The notes beneath the pieces were generated by a model. It was not told the DNA's origin, did not search any database, and worked only from the letters and a program-made list of their open reading frames with translations. Below, piece after piece: positions 9,361-21,566 of a stretch of DNA of 41,883 nt. Origin of the DNA: an uncultured bacterium (GTDB lineage Bacteria; Verrucomicrobiota; Lentisphaeria; Victivallales; UBA1829); NCBI GenBank assembly GCA_949290385.1, contig CASERY010000089.1, forward strand, positions 1 through 41,883. Reading direction: 5' to 3'. Every line of letters begins with the position of its first letter. Within the stretch, counting starts at the first letter, position 1. The translations under genes and the position numbers were made by a program.

Positions 9361-11334
9361 TCAGTAAGGCAACGCGCTTGAAGATTTCGAGAGGAATACA
9401 ACGCCTACGCACAGCATCGTAATCAAACCGCATCCCACAAAGTATCCGGAAGATACCACAATAATGTAACGCATCCAGTTTTCACCGAATTTTTTCCGGA
9501 ACACAAACTGTCCCAGCATAGCTCCGATGAACTGCGGCAGTACCGTATGCGGTATTGTCTGGTTGAATCCGCGCACAACCCCGTAGAAGAATGTTGTAGG
9601 AGCGGAGAAGAATGCACAGACACCAAAACCAACCAGTCCCGCCACAGTACCAATTGCTATATACGTCAGCCGCAACGCCTCTGAGAATGGGGAATAATAT
9701 CCCAGAGTCGAAGAATAAATCAGGGCCGAATTTTTTGCATTGAATTCCCAGATTTCCATGGTGTAAGGATAGGCCGCAGAAGGGATCTCTGCAAGCGAGA
9801 AAATAAAACTTGAAAAACCAATCGTTGCAATCAAAATAATCGGGAACAGCAGGATATCCACCTTCCAGATAGAATGGAAACTAGTTCCAGTCAATTCAGC
9901 AGTCTTGTAAAATACTGTCTGAGCTCCATAGTTTGCCATAGGCGTAGGAATAAACCATACCGCAAGTCCGGTATACCCTGAAAGGATCAGCGACATTTCA
10001 CGGATGTATGGAACCTCAACCACCTGACCTGCAAGTCCTTCCAGACGAGCTGTCACATACGATACCAAGGGGGTATAAAGGAACCCGAAAAACAGCAGTA
10101 CAATCATGACCCCTTTGTGCCAATCAATCAGCCATCCTGATACAAGAATATAGGTAATCGTTGTCACAAAATAGCAGGAAAGGAACAGCCAATTCGGAAT
10201 ATCTCCACGGGAAGCAGGGATTTCCGCTTCCTTTTTCTGTCCGGGAGTCATCTCAGGACGTCTTGACCGGGAACGGATTACGCTCGCAATACCGATAATG
10301 GCAACAGCCAGAGAAAGACCAATGCAGAATGAAAAATAAAAGTCAACATTGTTATTGAACAGCGTTTCCACTGTACTCTGTCCTGGTTTCCACGTATAAA
10401 GCAAACGGTAATGATACAGCACCGGGTTCATAATCACAGTAATGACCAGCCCCACAAAACTTCCAACCATGGCAAAGAACGGCATCACCATACCTACAAT
10501 CAGGTTGCCCAGGTCAAAAGCAAACCCTGTTGCCACTGCAGGCAGGAATTCCTATGTCATAGGCGTCCAGTCTACAAACGGAATCGGGAAAATCTGAATT
10601 GTCTCGCCAAGGAATGCTCCTGACAGTGCCGGAATTCCCATGTACAGGAATCCAAATCCCATCCCAATTGCGCCTCCTATAGCAAAGCAGCGCCAGCGCC
10701 AGGAAGAAGCATTTCCTTTTCCAGTGTCGGCGAAATCATCCGCCAGCACCATCATACCTTCTGCGTTCATCGGAGCCAAGGGGAACGGAAGCTTTTCAAT
10801 GTCGGAAGTCAGACGGAACAATCCATATCCCAGGATAGATGTATTCAGGCGAGTCATCAGACGTGTAAAAATAATCAGGCCCAATGCAGGCAGCCATGCA
10901 CTCTGCAAAAAGGTTCTGGGAAGATTTCCCACATCTGCCGGCGCCACCCATTCCGGAAACAGGTCTGTCAAGCCGAATGAAGCCGCGGCTTCACTGCGCA
11001 CCAGAAACTGACGGAACAGAAGACCCGTATCGCCGCTTCCGATAATCTATCCTGCCATATAGAACAGAATGAAAATCTCCGCACGCTTCAATGTGGCATT
11101 TGCCCGCTTTGCCAGCTCAATAAAAAGAATCACTGTTACCCACTGGGCCGCTCCGCCGATACCCGAACCGGCAATCAGCTGCATATAGATGGATCCCGGA
11201 ATCATCACCAGTGAAATAAATATAGCTCCAAAGAATGATGAAAAGTTGAATCCGTCATCAAAATGGGACGGGACCTCCATCAGGTTCCTGTATTCCTCGA
11301 GCTCCTTATCTAATTTAAACGGCTTCGTACTCAA
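9361..11334 (-). CDS. Large OPT/DUF6785-like membrane transporter (second copy) with two in-frame TAG codons
   Basis: The 657-residue protein has about 14 hydrophobic segments. TAG codons lie at 11047-11049 (residue 96, FILFYMAGXIIG) and 10552-10554 (residue 261, FVDWTPMTXEFLPAVATGF). Hydrophobic segments and motifs (NAEGMMVLADD, FDLGNLIVGMVMPFF) run smoothly across both. I recall this type from Planctomycetes and Verrucomicrobia as a DUF6785/DUF6784 or oligopeptide-transporter-like family; in remembered relatives the second TAG site is usually Glu. The start is a TTG at 11334 overlapping the previous TGA, with AAGGAG seven bases ahead, which settles it. It is coupled to the giant FtsX gene. 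The natural stop is TGA. Substrate unknown. Confidence 0.85.
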
Positions 11335-14300
11335 GATCTGACTCCTTCTTCCGTATTTTTAAGCTTCTGTGCAGCGGCCTTACGATAATGCAACACGGTT
11401 TCCACAGGCAGTGAACGCCAAAGCAGGAACTGATTGCGGATTTCATCAACAAATCTGCGGTTGCCGCGCAGCCAGGCTCCCTTGGAGCCGTCCTTGCGGT
11501 TGATGGTGCACGTAACCACATCCACGCCCTCAATTTCAGAAGGCTAAGAATACATGTAAAACTCTTCCGCCACGCCCAGGTCGAAGGGGGCCAATGTCAG
11601 CTCGGAAAACAGCTGATATCCATCTGTATACGGAGAATCTCCATGGGTAATCTTCACATTGGATGCTGCAAACGATCCCAGAGAACTGTCAGAATGGTTT
11701 GCAAAGTGTTCACTGATGAATACCAGAATGCCGCCAAAGTCAATACGTGAAACAGTGAACGGGAACTGGAAGGAAAGCCGGTCCCCATCCGGAGGCGGCA
11801 TCTTCCATTTTCTTGCAACGTCCGGACTGGCGGAGCGTCCAGCTTTGATTGCAGGATAAATCGTCGACAAAAGCACAATTGCCATCACAATCAGAATGGT
11901 GTAAACCGTACTCATGGACGAATAGTTCATTTCCGGTGCTTCAAGCCATCCCTGCTTGGACATCAGATTCAGCACCTAGGTTGTCACCTGGCTCAGCAGA
12001 TATCCGCCAAGACCTCCGATTACTGCATATACCCCGGATTCTGCAAAGAACAGCACGCTTACATCTTTCGGAGAAAGACCCAATGCGCTGAATGTGAAAA
12101 TCTCCCGCTCGCGGTCTGCAATGGATCCCAGCAGCGAACTGAGAATAATCAAAGCGCCAAGCAGCAGCGGAACAATCAGATTGCTCATGCCGGAAGCCTG
12201 CTGACTTTCCGTAAAGTAGTGACGGTTCACGCCGTTGACAGTATTGGAATAAACCAGACCGTAGAACATCTCCGCAATATTCGTAGAGTCTTTAATAATG
12301 TCCGGATTAACCCCTTCTTTCGGATACAGCACCAGTGCATTGATAAATCCATTCAATGCCACGGCTGTATTGTAATCTGTCAGCACCGTCATATCCGGAG
12401 AAGACCAGATAGCATTCGAGGAATCCACTTCTGAATCTCTCCACACATCCCAGATGGTTTTCTCTTCTGCAGAAGCGGTCGCCACATAGTTCGGCGGAGC
12501 CACCTTTCCGTCATCCAGGTAGGTGAACGATTCAAGGTCAATGGGTTTGAAAATACCGTCCAGACGAACTTTCATATTCCGGAGATAGAAGATATCCCCC
12601 TCTTTAAGTTCCATATTAGCCGCACAGGAATCGGACAGGTATACTCCCGGAACACCATCTTTGAAATGTTCCGGTGTGTTCAAATGGGGCAGAAGCGTGC
12701 GGACCTTGGCGCTCCGGTCAAACTCGCCCTGTTCAAAACCTACTACAGCATCCAGCTCCAGCGTTTTCCCGTTTTTAGGATTATACAGGATATTGGACTG
12801 ATTCGGATAGGTTTTATAATTATAGAACGGGTTGAAGTAGCTGGCGGAACGGTAGTAGACGTCATAATTATCGCCATACATGTCCCGAACAGCCTGACAC
12901 GTTGTCTGCAGCAAATCGATATGCTGCGCCAGGAAGCATTCAATGCGCACCTCTCCGGAACCATCGCCGATATAAGTCGGACGCACATAGCCGGTAGAAT
13001 CAAATGATGCAAACGAAATAATTGTGAATGTCAGCAATATAACCGTAAGAATCGTCAGGAATGTCTTGACCGGACGGTTCCTCATGCTGGATACACCAAT
13101 CATAATCGCAGCCAGCACCATGCTGTTCTCAGAGTTCACCCGGTGCGCTGATGTGTCAAGCCCCTGCATAGCCATCAGTTCCTGTTTGAAACGGGCCATC
13201 ATAATGTAAATCACTACGATACTCATCACAATAATGAAGAACGCAATGAAAACAATCATGGGCGACTGAGACAAGGCAAACGCCGGATGCGTAAAGTACA
13301 GCATCTAGAAAGTCAGGATGAAAAAGATCAACACCCAGGTCAGCTGCTTGTAAATATTAGTAGAACCAATCAGCAGACGCTCCAGAGAAAATGCAAACGG
13401 AATCGTCAGGATCAGCAGAATCAGCACACTCGACACCAAATCGCCAATTGTGCTCTTCAACGGACGATAGGCACGAATTCCCAGGGTATATCCGAAAATT
13501 TCATGGGCACGAGCCAAGTTCAGATTTCCTGCTTCACGGCTGTTTTGAGCCTCAATCAAATGCTGTTCCGCTGAATCATGATACTATTCAACAATAGAAT
13601 TGAAAATATTTCTGCTGTGCAGTTTTTCGATTCTCTCCAGATTCAGCTAAATCGTGTTCTGGATTCCCCAGCGGGTGGGATTCAGATTCAGAAGGCTGTC
13701 TGCTTCCATGGAAATTCCAGAACCCACAGGATTTTCTTCGCTGATCTCACCCAGCACAAACGCTTCATCAGGCCAATACATTTTAGCTTTTTTGTTTTTA
13801 TCCACAAAAACATAAGCCTCATTGGTCGCGACTCGATGATAAGCATTCGTATTTTTAAAGGCGGAATCCGTAACACCGTCCAGAACGCGCAACGGAGCGC
13901 AATAGTTGGATGAAAGCGGTTCATACTCGTAAATATGAGCGCCTCCATAGCAGTGGAACAGTTTGTTGTAATCAGCCGTGGTATTGATATAGTTGGTTCT
14001 GCCAGTTTCGTCAAATCCCATCGCACCGCAAAGCAGTGTAGTCGCCTTGGGCACTTTGTATTCATTACCGAAAACAATCAGAGGCATGGAAACATATCCG
14101 GAACCATTGACCATCCCGAAAGCAACCTGAGAAAAACCGCAGATTGTCGGAACACGGTCGTATCCATTCGGACCGACAAGAGCAAAAGCTCCTGCAGCAG
14201 GGCCATCCAGCTCCTAACCGTCCGCACCGAGGAAGGAATACTTAGTACCGTAATACTTTCCGTTTTTATAATAATAGTTGAAATATTTGTCCTCAATATT

Positions 14301-16223
14301 GGAATCCGGAATCATGGAGAAGGATGAAAACTTCTCATTGGTTCCAATCATCTCAAAGAACTCATCCAGTGCCGGAACCAGACCGACAAGACTGTACACA
14401 TGTTTTCCAGGAATTTCATCATAGTCATAATTCCCGGGGACATTGCGCATGCTGAAGCCCGCAAGTTTCAGAGAAAGACCTACGGCATTTGGCAGATACA
14501 GAAGAGATCTGGAAGAAAGATTGTCCGGCGTAAAGCCTGTGCGGATGGAATCCTCCAGAATCGGAGTCGGCCCCTTCTGCATTTTCAGGGATGGAAGAAG
14601 AGACTTCAAGTCATTGAAATACTTGTTGTACACAGAAATATCCATAGCTGCAGCGTAATGCGGCATCTGGTAGGATCTGGTACAGAGGATGAAGGGCTGG
14701 TCATCCGCAGCAAAGTCAAAGAAATAAGCGCCAAGGAAAGCATACGGACGCATGGCATCTGCAATTTTAATCCAGTCATTGGACATGCGAATTGTAGACT
14801 CAAGTTCTTTTTTACGAGTCTCCAAACTTTCGCCAACCTCAGAAATAAAGTATTTTTCCAGAACCGCCTTGCGATCTTTGCCAATTTCACGTTCATTAAT
14901 ATCGCGTCTCAAGTTGGAAACCTGAACCTTGAACGCATCCTTGGCTTCCTTCTGTTTCTCCAGGTTTTCAAGCTTCTGATTCAGATCATATACCTGATCC
15001 GGATTCAGTTTTTCACCGGTCTCTTTTCCATCCAGAGTTTTTCCGGCAAGTTTCGCATGAATCGTACGAATCTGCAAATTGATATCGGAAAGCTCATAGT
15101 TCACATTGTTGTAGGCTTTGACAACTGCATCGCGAAGCAGCATGCGAACACGATACTGGAACTCATTCTCATCTTTGGAAACAGGATCCTTATACAGGAT
15201 CTCAATTTCCTTCTCGATGTCAACAAGTTCATCCTTGTACCCCTGGAGGTAATCATCCAAGGTAGGTTCAACCTTTGAATTTCTTTTATAGTATGGGAAA
15301 TAAAAGTTGCGCAATCCGTCATACGTGTTGAAGGAAGATCCATAAAATATCAGGAAGAATGAACGGTTCAGATCCATTTTGGAAAGATTCACTCCAACCT
15401 GGGCCAACAGTGCAATGTTGGCAGTATGTCTGTCAGAACGGACAAGCCCCGGAACAGAACCGAAAGTATCCATTCTTGCGCCAAGAATAACAGCCTCAGG
15501 TGCACTGAGTTCAAAGGTTTTCAGCTCACTGCCCTTGATTTCAGCCCACAGATTGACAGCTTCAACAACTTCCCAGGCTGAATTGTAAATAAATTTGGCT
15601 TTTTTCGGGTTTGCTTTATCATAAGGATCAAGCAAATGATGTGCTTCCGCTTCTTCCCGGGTAATGTAGAAATAAGGGAAAGAAATATTGTACTGGTTCT
15701 GAAGTTTGGCAATCTCCCACTGAGTCGCCTTGTCATTGCCCACAAAAACAATCGCTTTGGCGCCTTCCGTGAACAGAGTCTTGGGATAATAGGTTTCACC
15801 CCAATCCAGAAGCACAATTTTATTCTTGACTTCACCGTAACTTTCATACAGGTCCTTCTGCGGAAGATAGATAATATCCGCTTCAATCGGATTCGGACCG
15901 GTCGTAATCAGCGATACATTGTTTGGTGCCAAAGGATAAACTTTGACATTTTCAGTTCCGTTGATTACAAATTCATACCGAGTCGTCTTCGGCACGTAGG
16001 TAGGATAAACCTGGCGCTGAACATTAATGCCATTGTCCTTCAGAATCTGTTCAAGGGCATCAATCGACTCGTAATATTCCGGAGATCCGGGAACGCGGCT
16101 GCCGTACTTGTCCAGGGCATTCATCACCTTGCTGTAAACCTCATCCTCAGAGGCCCATGCAGTGGATGCAAACGGCACGGCAAAAAGACACAGCAATAAT
16201 AACTATTTGAATAAATTTTTCAT
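11331..16223 (-). CDS. Giant FtsX-family permease fused to an N-terminal M28/PA-like domain, with seven in-frame TAG codons
   Basis: One frame of 1630 codons runs from ATG 16223, overlapping the upstream ATPase stop, to TGA 11331, broken only by TAG at residues 7, 670, 859, 880, 973, 1416 and 1560. The first lies inside the signal peptide (MKNLFKXLLLLCLFAVPFAS), which is incomplete without read-through. Residues about 25-310 resemble a PA domain plus M28 peptidase fold (VILGARMDTFGSVPGL, RSFFLIFYGSSF), but the usual HxD zinc motif is missing, so it is probably not catalytic. A coiled coil follows (about 320-480). TM segments occur near 925-972 and 987-1010. A MacB-like periplasmic domain and the FtsX core follow (LLGALIILSSLLGSIADREREI; YPAIKAGRSASP), then a C-terminal domain ending GNRRFVDEIRNQFLLWRSL. 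It should be the moving subunit of an inner-membrane ABC machine driven by the adjacent ATPases. Confidence 0.9.
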
Positions 16224-16999
16224 ACGTTCAGTTCCTGTCCGTCTTTGCGAGCGATCTGTGCGCGGCGGATATCCACATCTGCACTCAGCTCAATTCGATC
16301 AATGTTGCCGTCACTGAGCCAGAACATTCTGTCACTGACGGTAAGCATGTTATGGTCATGCGTTACACACACAACCGTAACGCCGTCCTTTTTATTCAGG
16401 TCATAAAGAAGATGATGGACATCTTTACCAGTCTTGAAGTCAAGATTGGCTGTCGGTTCATCGCAGAGAATCAAAGAAGGATTGTTTGCGAGGGCACGGG
16501 CTATTGCTACACGCTGCTGCTGTCCGCCAGACATTTCCTTCGGACGGTGATTCCAGCGTTTCTCCAGCCCGACGCGTTCCAGAAGTTTCATACCTCTTTT
16601 TCGTGCATCTTCGGTGCTTTTCCCTGCAAAAATCATCGGCAGTGTTACATTTTCCAGAGCCGTCATAACCTGGTTCAGGTTGAACTGCTGAAACACATAG
16701 GCTATCTTCCGGCAGCGGAGAAATGCCAGCTCAGATGCTTTCAGCTGTGCCATATCCACTTCATCAATAAAAATACGGCCGGAGGTAGGAGTGTCCAGTG
16801 CGCCGATCATATTGAACAAAGTCGATTTACCGGAACCGGACGGCCCCATGATACAAACATATTCGCCCCTGTAAATTTCGCAGGAAATGTTCCGCAGCGC
16901 GTGGGTGACTTCGGCACCGCGGTGATAGGTTTTCTGCACGTTATGCACGCGCACCAAAACCTCCTTCCCTTTTGCATATTCCACTGGATCGTATGGCAT
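16220..16999 (-). CDS. ABC transporter ATPase (MacB/LolD-type)
   Basis: The 259-residue ATPase has all family motifs: GPSGSGKST (Walker A), [18 protein letters not shown] (Q-loop region), [15 protein letters not shown] (signature), [16 protein letters not shown] (Walker B and D-loop) and CVTHDHN (H-loop). The C-terminus extends about 25 residues beyond the core. It follows the smaller FtsX permease by 24 bases and overlaps the ATG of the giant permease, so it probably energises either or both. AAGGA precedes the ATG. No in-frame TAG; the TGA stop overlaps the next start. Confidence 0.94.
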   Translation of the reverse strand: MPYDPVEYAKGKEVLVRVHNVQKTYHRGAEVTHALRNISCEIYRGEYVCIMGPSGSGKSTLFNMIGALDTPTSGRIFIDEVDMAQLKASELAFLRCRKIAYVFQQFNLNQVMTALENVTLPMIFAGKSTEDARKRGMKLLERVGLEKRWNHRPKEMSGGQQQRVAIARALANNPSLILCDEPTANLDFKTGKDVHHLLYDLNKKDGVTVVCVTHDHNMLTVSDRMFWLSDGNIDRIELSADVDIRRAQIARKDGQELNV

Positions 17000-17023
17000 A
17001 ATAAAAGTCCTTCTTGTCTTTTT

Positions 17024-18517
17024 TTATTCCACTCTCATGGCTTCCATCGGAGCCATTCTTGCCGCACGGGCCGAAGGATACAGAGATGCGAGTACCGCAA
17101 GAAGCATTCCGGCAACCAGAGAAGCCAGTGCAGCCAGTCCGATCATGCCGAAATCAAATGTTGAGAATACACGCATGCCCACCTGCAGGCAGGAAGCGAC
17201 AAGCGCCACAAGGAATCCGAGAACAATTCCCACCACACTGCCGATCGCGCCCTGAATCAAAGCTTCCAGCACGATCTGCACTAAAATAAAGGAATCTGTA
17301 GCTCCCAGACATTTCAACGTGGCAATCTCACGAAATCTTTCAGTAATGCTCATCAGCATGGCATTGGTAATTCCAACCACGCAGACAAGGAATGACAAAG
17401 CCATCAAATACAGCTGTGATGCCGAAAAACCGGCAGACTGTTTGAATAGATCAATATCCAGGTAAAGCTCCAGATCCCGCAGTTTCTGACGGGAACGGAA
17501 TTCACGCGCAATGGCTTTCAACTGATCCACAGAAATTTCCGTACCTTCAGCATATTTTGCACCTTCAAGAATATTTAAAGTCTTCTGAGAATCCAGAATC
17601 GCCAGTTTCTCTTCCATTTTATTATATTTCATCTGGCCATACACACGGCGCCATTTCTGGCGGTACTCCGGTTCATACAGGAGTGTCGATACCTTTTCGA
17701 TTGAATCGGACATCTTCTAATAATCAAAAATTGATTGAGCTTCAGCGTCCGTCAGCGGGAAACCCGCGGCAGCCACACGACTGCGCCAACTTTTCTCCTA
17801 CTCCGGACTCTCCGATACGCCAATAATATATTTTCTCAGCTATCCTGCATCATTTCTAGGCACATCCGCAGTCAAAAGTCTGCTCTGGAAAGCATTGAAT
17901 TTTGCAAAAGCCTCTTCCACAGCCTTGGAATACTGGGTGTAGCCCGACAGAAAATCTTTCAACTGATCCGGTCCGCCGGGAACGCGCATTCCTCCAATCA
18001 TACGCATATTTTCAAGCATGTCTTCAAAATTCTGCTCATCCTGGAGGAATCGGAAAATCTCATCTCCCTGCCTGCGGCCGAAAAGCGTTTTTCTTTTTCC
18101 GATAGGCATTTCTGAAATGAAATTGGTATAATACAGTTCTGTATAGGCCTGGTCAGCAAGCTGCTGCATCTGTTCTTCTGAAAGATTCAACAGTTTGGCA
18201 AAACGTTTGAGATCCTCCGGATTCTTGCGAACTTCCGCAAGATTGTTCACAAAGTCAGTCTTTGTATGCGGAGTATATAAAATGCTCAGCAGTTTCGTGG
18301 GTCTGCGGGAAGATATGATTTCCTCTTCCACCCCGCTTTTGACTGAATTCCTGAAAATATTCGATGTCTGCAGATACATAAAGAATGCCACTGCAAGAAT
18401 CACGACCGCAGAAGTCAAAAGAGATCTGCCAATACGGTGTTTAATGCTGCTCAGACAAAATTCAAATGTCTAACTCAGCGAAAGCTGCCGCTGTTTTCTT
18501 ACTTCAATCGTTTCCAT
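17024..18517 (-). CDS. FtsX-family ABC permease with four in-frame TAG codons
   Basis: Read from ATG 18517 to TAA 17024 the gene encodes 497 residues. The four TAG codons are at 18470-18472, 17840-17842, 17798-17800 and 17717-17719 (residues 16, 226, 240, 267). The topology is that of a MacB/FtsX permease: one TM helix near residues 34-54 (LLTSAVVILAVAFFMYL), a large extracytoplasmic part, and three C-terminal helices. The family's conserved loop ITNAMLMSITERFREIATLKCLGA and terminal YPSARAARMAPMEAMRVE are intact. Under the standard code only disconnected pieces of 192 and 229 residues remain, one with the first helix and one with the last three. It starts three bases after the first OPT-like gene and precedes the ATPase. 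Confidence 0.93.
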
Positions 18518-18520
18518 ATC

Positions 18521-20575
18521 TTACATCATCTCATAGGTTATAGTTGTAGAAATTCCGGTGCAGAAGTAATAGATCACACCATACAGGAGGATCAGACCGG
18601 CAGTGAAGATTTCTCCAAAAATCAAACCGAAAAACAAAGGTTTCAGTTTAATGTAATTCTTTTCTCCGCCAAACTTCACAACCAGCGTGCGCAGGAACCA
18701 GCCCAGCAGGAAAGACGCCCAGATAGCATTGGCCGGTTCTGTATTCCAGATACAGAATATAACTGCATGAAACGGCCACCACAGGAAGCGCGTCCGGAGA
18801 AAGGATGTCACAAAAACAGCAACCAGACCAAGGATGAAATACACCATGATGTCTCCTTCCGGAGCATACATGCTGATACGGCCCCAGAAACTGGCATCGG
18901 CAGAATCCTGCAGATTGCCGTTGATATACATACGGCTGATTTCATTGAAGGCATCATTAATACCGATCTTCCAGACGGATGTCTTTGTGGACAGATCCGA
19001 GATACCCAGGCTGTAGTACTGCCACATGTGCATAAAAAATGCTATTCCAAAAGCAATCAGGATGGATATGAAGATAATCCATGCCACCTTTTTTAATTTC
19101 ACGCCGGCATCATCGGCTGCTTTCATACCTGTGGCCATATAGGGCATCAGGTTCTGTTTCATATCTCCGAAAAGAACACCGCTTACGGATCCTGTGCTCA
19201 TCAAGTTGGAAGGTCCGATCATTGAACCGCCGAATATTTTTGCAATCACGGTAATCGGCATGAATGGATTGGTCATCATGGGAATACCAGTTTCACAGAT
19301 AATTCTGGTAAACACCAGGTATACCATAATAATGACCAGAGTCATCAGAACAGCCATGGGGAAATCCATTCCCATCCGACACAGGATGAAGAAGGTGGCC
19401 AACGCGGTGATCAGGAAAAGCCTGGCTCCGGTCACAGCAAAACGGTCTTCAGGTTCCACTTTGCCAATGCACAGGGCCTTCAACATCATGCGTCCGTAAT
19501 AGCGGCGGCCCAGAATAATCAGCATGATAACAAATGCTACATACGCACCTGCGCGGAATGTCTGAACATTGTAATCCACCGGTGCGCGTCCTGTCATTTC
19601 ATAAACTTCAGCTCCGAACAGCATGTAGACAATAACATTCAGTCCAATACTCAGGGAAAGTGCCGGCGCCAGGAAGTAGGAAATACCAATAATCATAAAC
19701 ATGATCTTGACCGTTTCCAGAGAGTAGGCTCCTGAAGACGTAATCGATGGAATGACATTTCTTAAGTCTTTCAGCGTATAAGTCAGAGGAATCGAGGAAA
19801 ATCCACTGGTCGGGAAGGCTGTCACCCAGTAGTTGTAGGCGTGAATGAAGAAGACAAAGCCGAATGAAAGCCAGAAGAGGTAGCTACGAAAAACGGCTGC
19901 AAAGTAATCTTTTGGACTGTCTTTGATAAACAGAGATTCTGCCACGCTAACCAATGGATATGAAAGTTTTTCATTTCGTGTCCACTGACGGTGAACAAAC
20001 ATCAGAAGACCAAGGCACATCAAGCTGATTACAATCAGAAGAGGCCCCCAGTAGTACAGCACATTGGTCCAGCCTTTGAAAGGAATTTCTCCCAGAGAAA
20101 TCCATTCTCTTGTTGCATAAGTTCCGTTAATAAAGCGTCCGATCACAGCTTCATCGTAAATACCCTTGTTCGCGAAAATATCCAGATTGAAGTAATCGGT
20201 GACCCCGTAGGTCTACCAACGCAGGTTTGTAATGGCTTCCTGAGGAACCATCACAGACTGTGCATAAATGCTTTTCAGCCACCCCAGCCATGCGAATCCG
20301 CCGGCCGTCAAAGTCATTGCCAGTGAAACGGACAATTCCTTCACGTTGAATTCCAGGCGCCGGAAGAAGCGGCTCATCAAGGGATTCCACACTGCACAGA
20401 TCAGAAAGAAGTAGAAGAAAATTCCTACTCCCAACTGGTGTCTCAATAGTGCCTGTTTCGCAAGTGTCGGACAAATCTTGCTGCCTGCGGCAATAAGAAA
20501 AATACCGATCAACCCTGCAATAATCGCCTTTACTGTAAAGGCCCGTTGCTTTTCTGTAGTTGATTCTGAAAGCAT
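18521..20575 (-). CDS. Large OPT/DUF6785-like membrane transporter (first copy) with one in-frame TAG
   Basis: This is the first gene of the eight-gene operon: 684 residues, about 14 hydrophobic segments. TAG at 20213-20215 is residue 121 (EAITNLRWXTYGVTDYF). Landmarks include KLSYPLVSVAESLF, CETGIPMMTNPFMPITVIA and NTEPANAIWASFLLGWFLRT, which fit the same uncharacterised family as the second copy at 9361-11334, though the two are divergent. The ATG at 20575 has GAAGGA ahead of it. A candidate promoter is at 20704-20733. Pairing of two such carriers with two FtsX/ATPase pairs suggests a transport complex or envelope assembly pathway, but the substrate cannot be read from sequence. The stop is TAA. 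Confidence 0.85.
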
Positions 20576-21475
20576 TTTTTCCTTCTGGAAGCATCCATTT
20601 CAGGTAACCCGGAAACGATTTCTTCCGCCCTCTTCATTTATATTCTTCAATACGTTCTTCTTATTCTTCATCTCCATGGCATTTTTAAAAAAATGCACGG
20701 ACAACTATATAACACAAAAACAATGAAAAGCAAGCATTCTAAAAATGAAATGCCGAGAAAATAAAGACTTTTTTCCTGTCTTTTCACTTTTCACAGCAGC
20801 TATACAGCTCCTTATGACGTTTTCTGTAAAATGACGGATTTTTATCCAATGTCTGTTTGATCCTCTTCCTGCAAACTCTTTCGACCAAAGGAAAGATCTG
20901 ACCACCCGGTTCAGAACTGGATTAGAAGCGGTGGTAACTGCTGAGCATGCACTCTTCTCCAGAATTCCGAAAAAATCATGGCAGATGTTTTCGACTTTAC
21001 GAAAGACCTTTAATCTATTTTAAGTAATTCAAATTAAATATATTGAAAACATCTAAAATTTTTCTACAATCTCAGATGCCACGCTCACAAGAAAATTTTC
21101 TTAAATGTAAAAAGACTTTCCGGATTTTTCAAGACCTTTCCCTGAAAAATATTGTATTTTTTCAAATATTTCTCAAATGGTAACCAGATTTCGAAACAGT
21201 CTAAAAAAATTCCAGAAATGGAACAAATCCTGCAGTGTTTTAGAAAAAAATCAAGATTTGACGGATGTCTATTTACTGCTTTCAGAAAATTGACGAATGT
21301 TATGAAAAGAGGAAAACACGTTTACCTGCTTCGGAATTTTTCATTCTTTTTCAAAGGAACTCTTTAGAGGTAAAACAATCCAGCAGCATCTACTTCTTAC
21401 GCCCTTTTTAAAGAGCAAATTCAATAAGAGAACAAGTCCCTGCTCTGTTTTTCCCGAATGAAAACAGACAGCAAT
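20576..21475. other. Gene-free region upstream of the exporter operon
   Basis: About 900 AT-rich bases with no convincing gene on either strand, even when TAG is read as sense. It holds the candidate operon promoter at 20704-20733 and probably its control region; nothing else recognisable was seen. Confidence 0.5.
20704..20733 (-). promoter_or_regulatory. Candidate promoter of the exporter operon
   Basis: On the minus strand TTGCTT (20728-20733) and TATAGT (20704-20709) are 18 bases apart. Initiation near 20697 would leave a leader of about 120 bases before the first ATG. A moderate match in AT-rich DNA, so uncertain. Confidence 0.35.
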
Positions 21476-21498
21476 AAAAAAGCCGGGTCTCCCCGGCT
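21476..21498 (-). terminator. Rho-independent terminator of the deacetylase gene
   Basis: A perfect seven-pair GC-rich stem (AGCCGGG 21481-21487 with CCCGGCT 21492-21498, loop of four) is followed on the minus strand by a run of T. It lies 69 bases past the TAA at 21567. This supports 21567, not the TAG at 21807, as the real gene end. Confidence 0.88.
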
Positions 21499-21566
21499 TA
21501 ACACTTGTTTCTCTTCTTACCCAAAAAGGTCAGAAAAAACAGAATCCACAAAAGAGGAAAGTTTCT

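Noticed and set aside
14400..15278. Long plus-strand ORF of 292 codons
   Set aside because: It lies antisense to the giant FtsX gene, has shadow-type composition, no ribosome site and no recognised motif.
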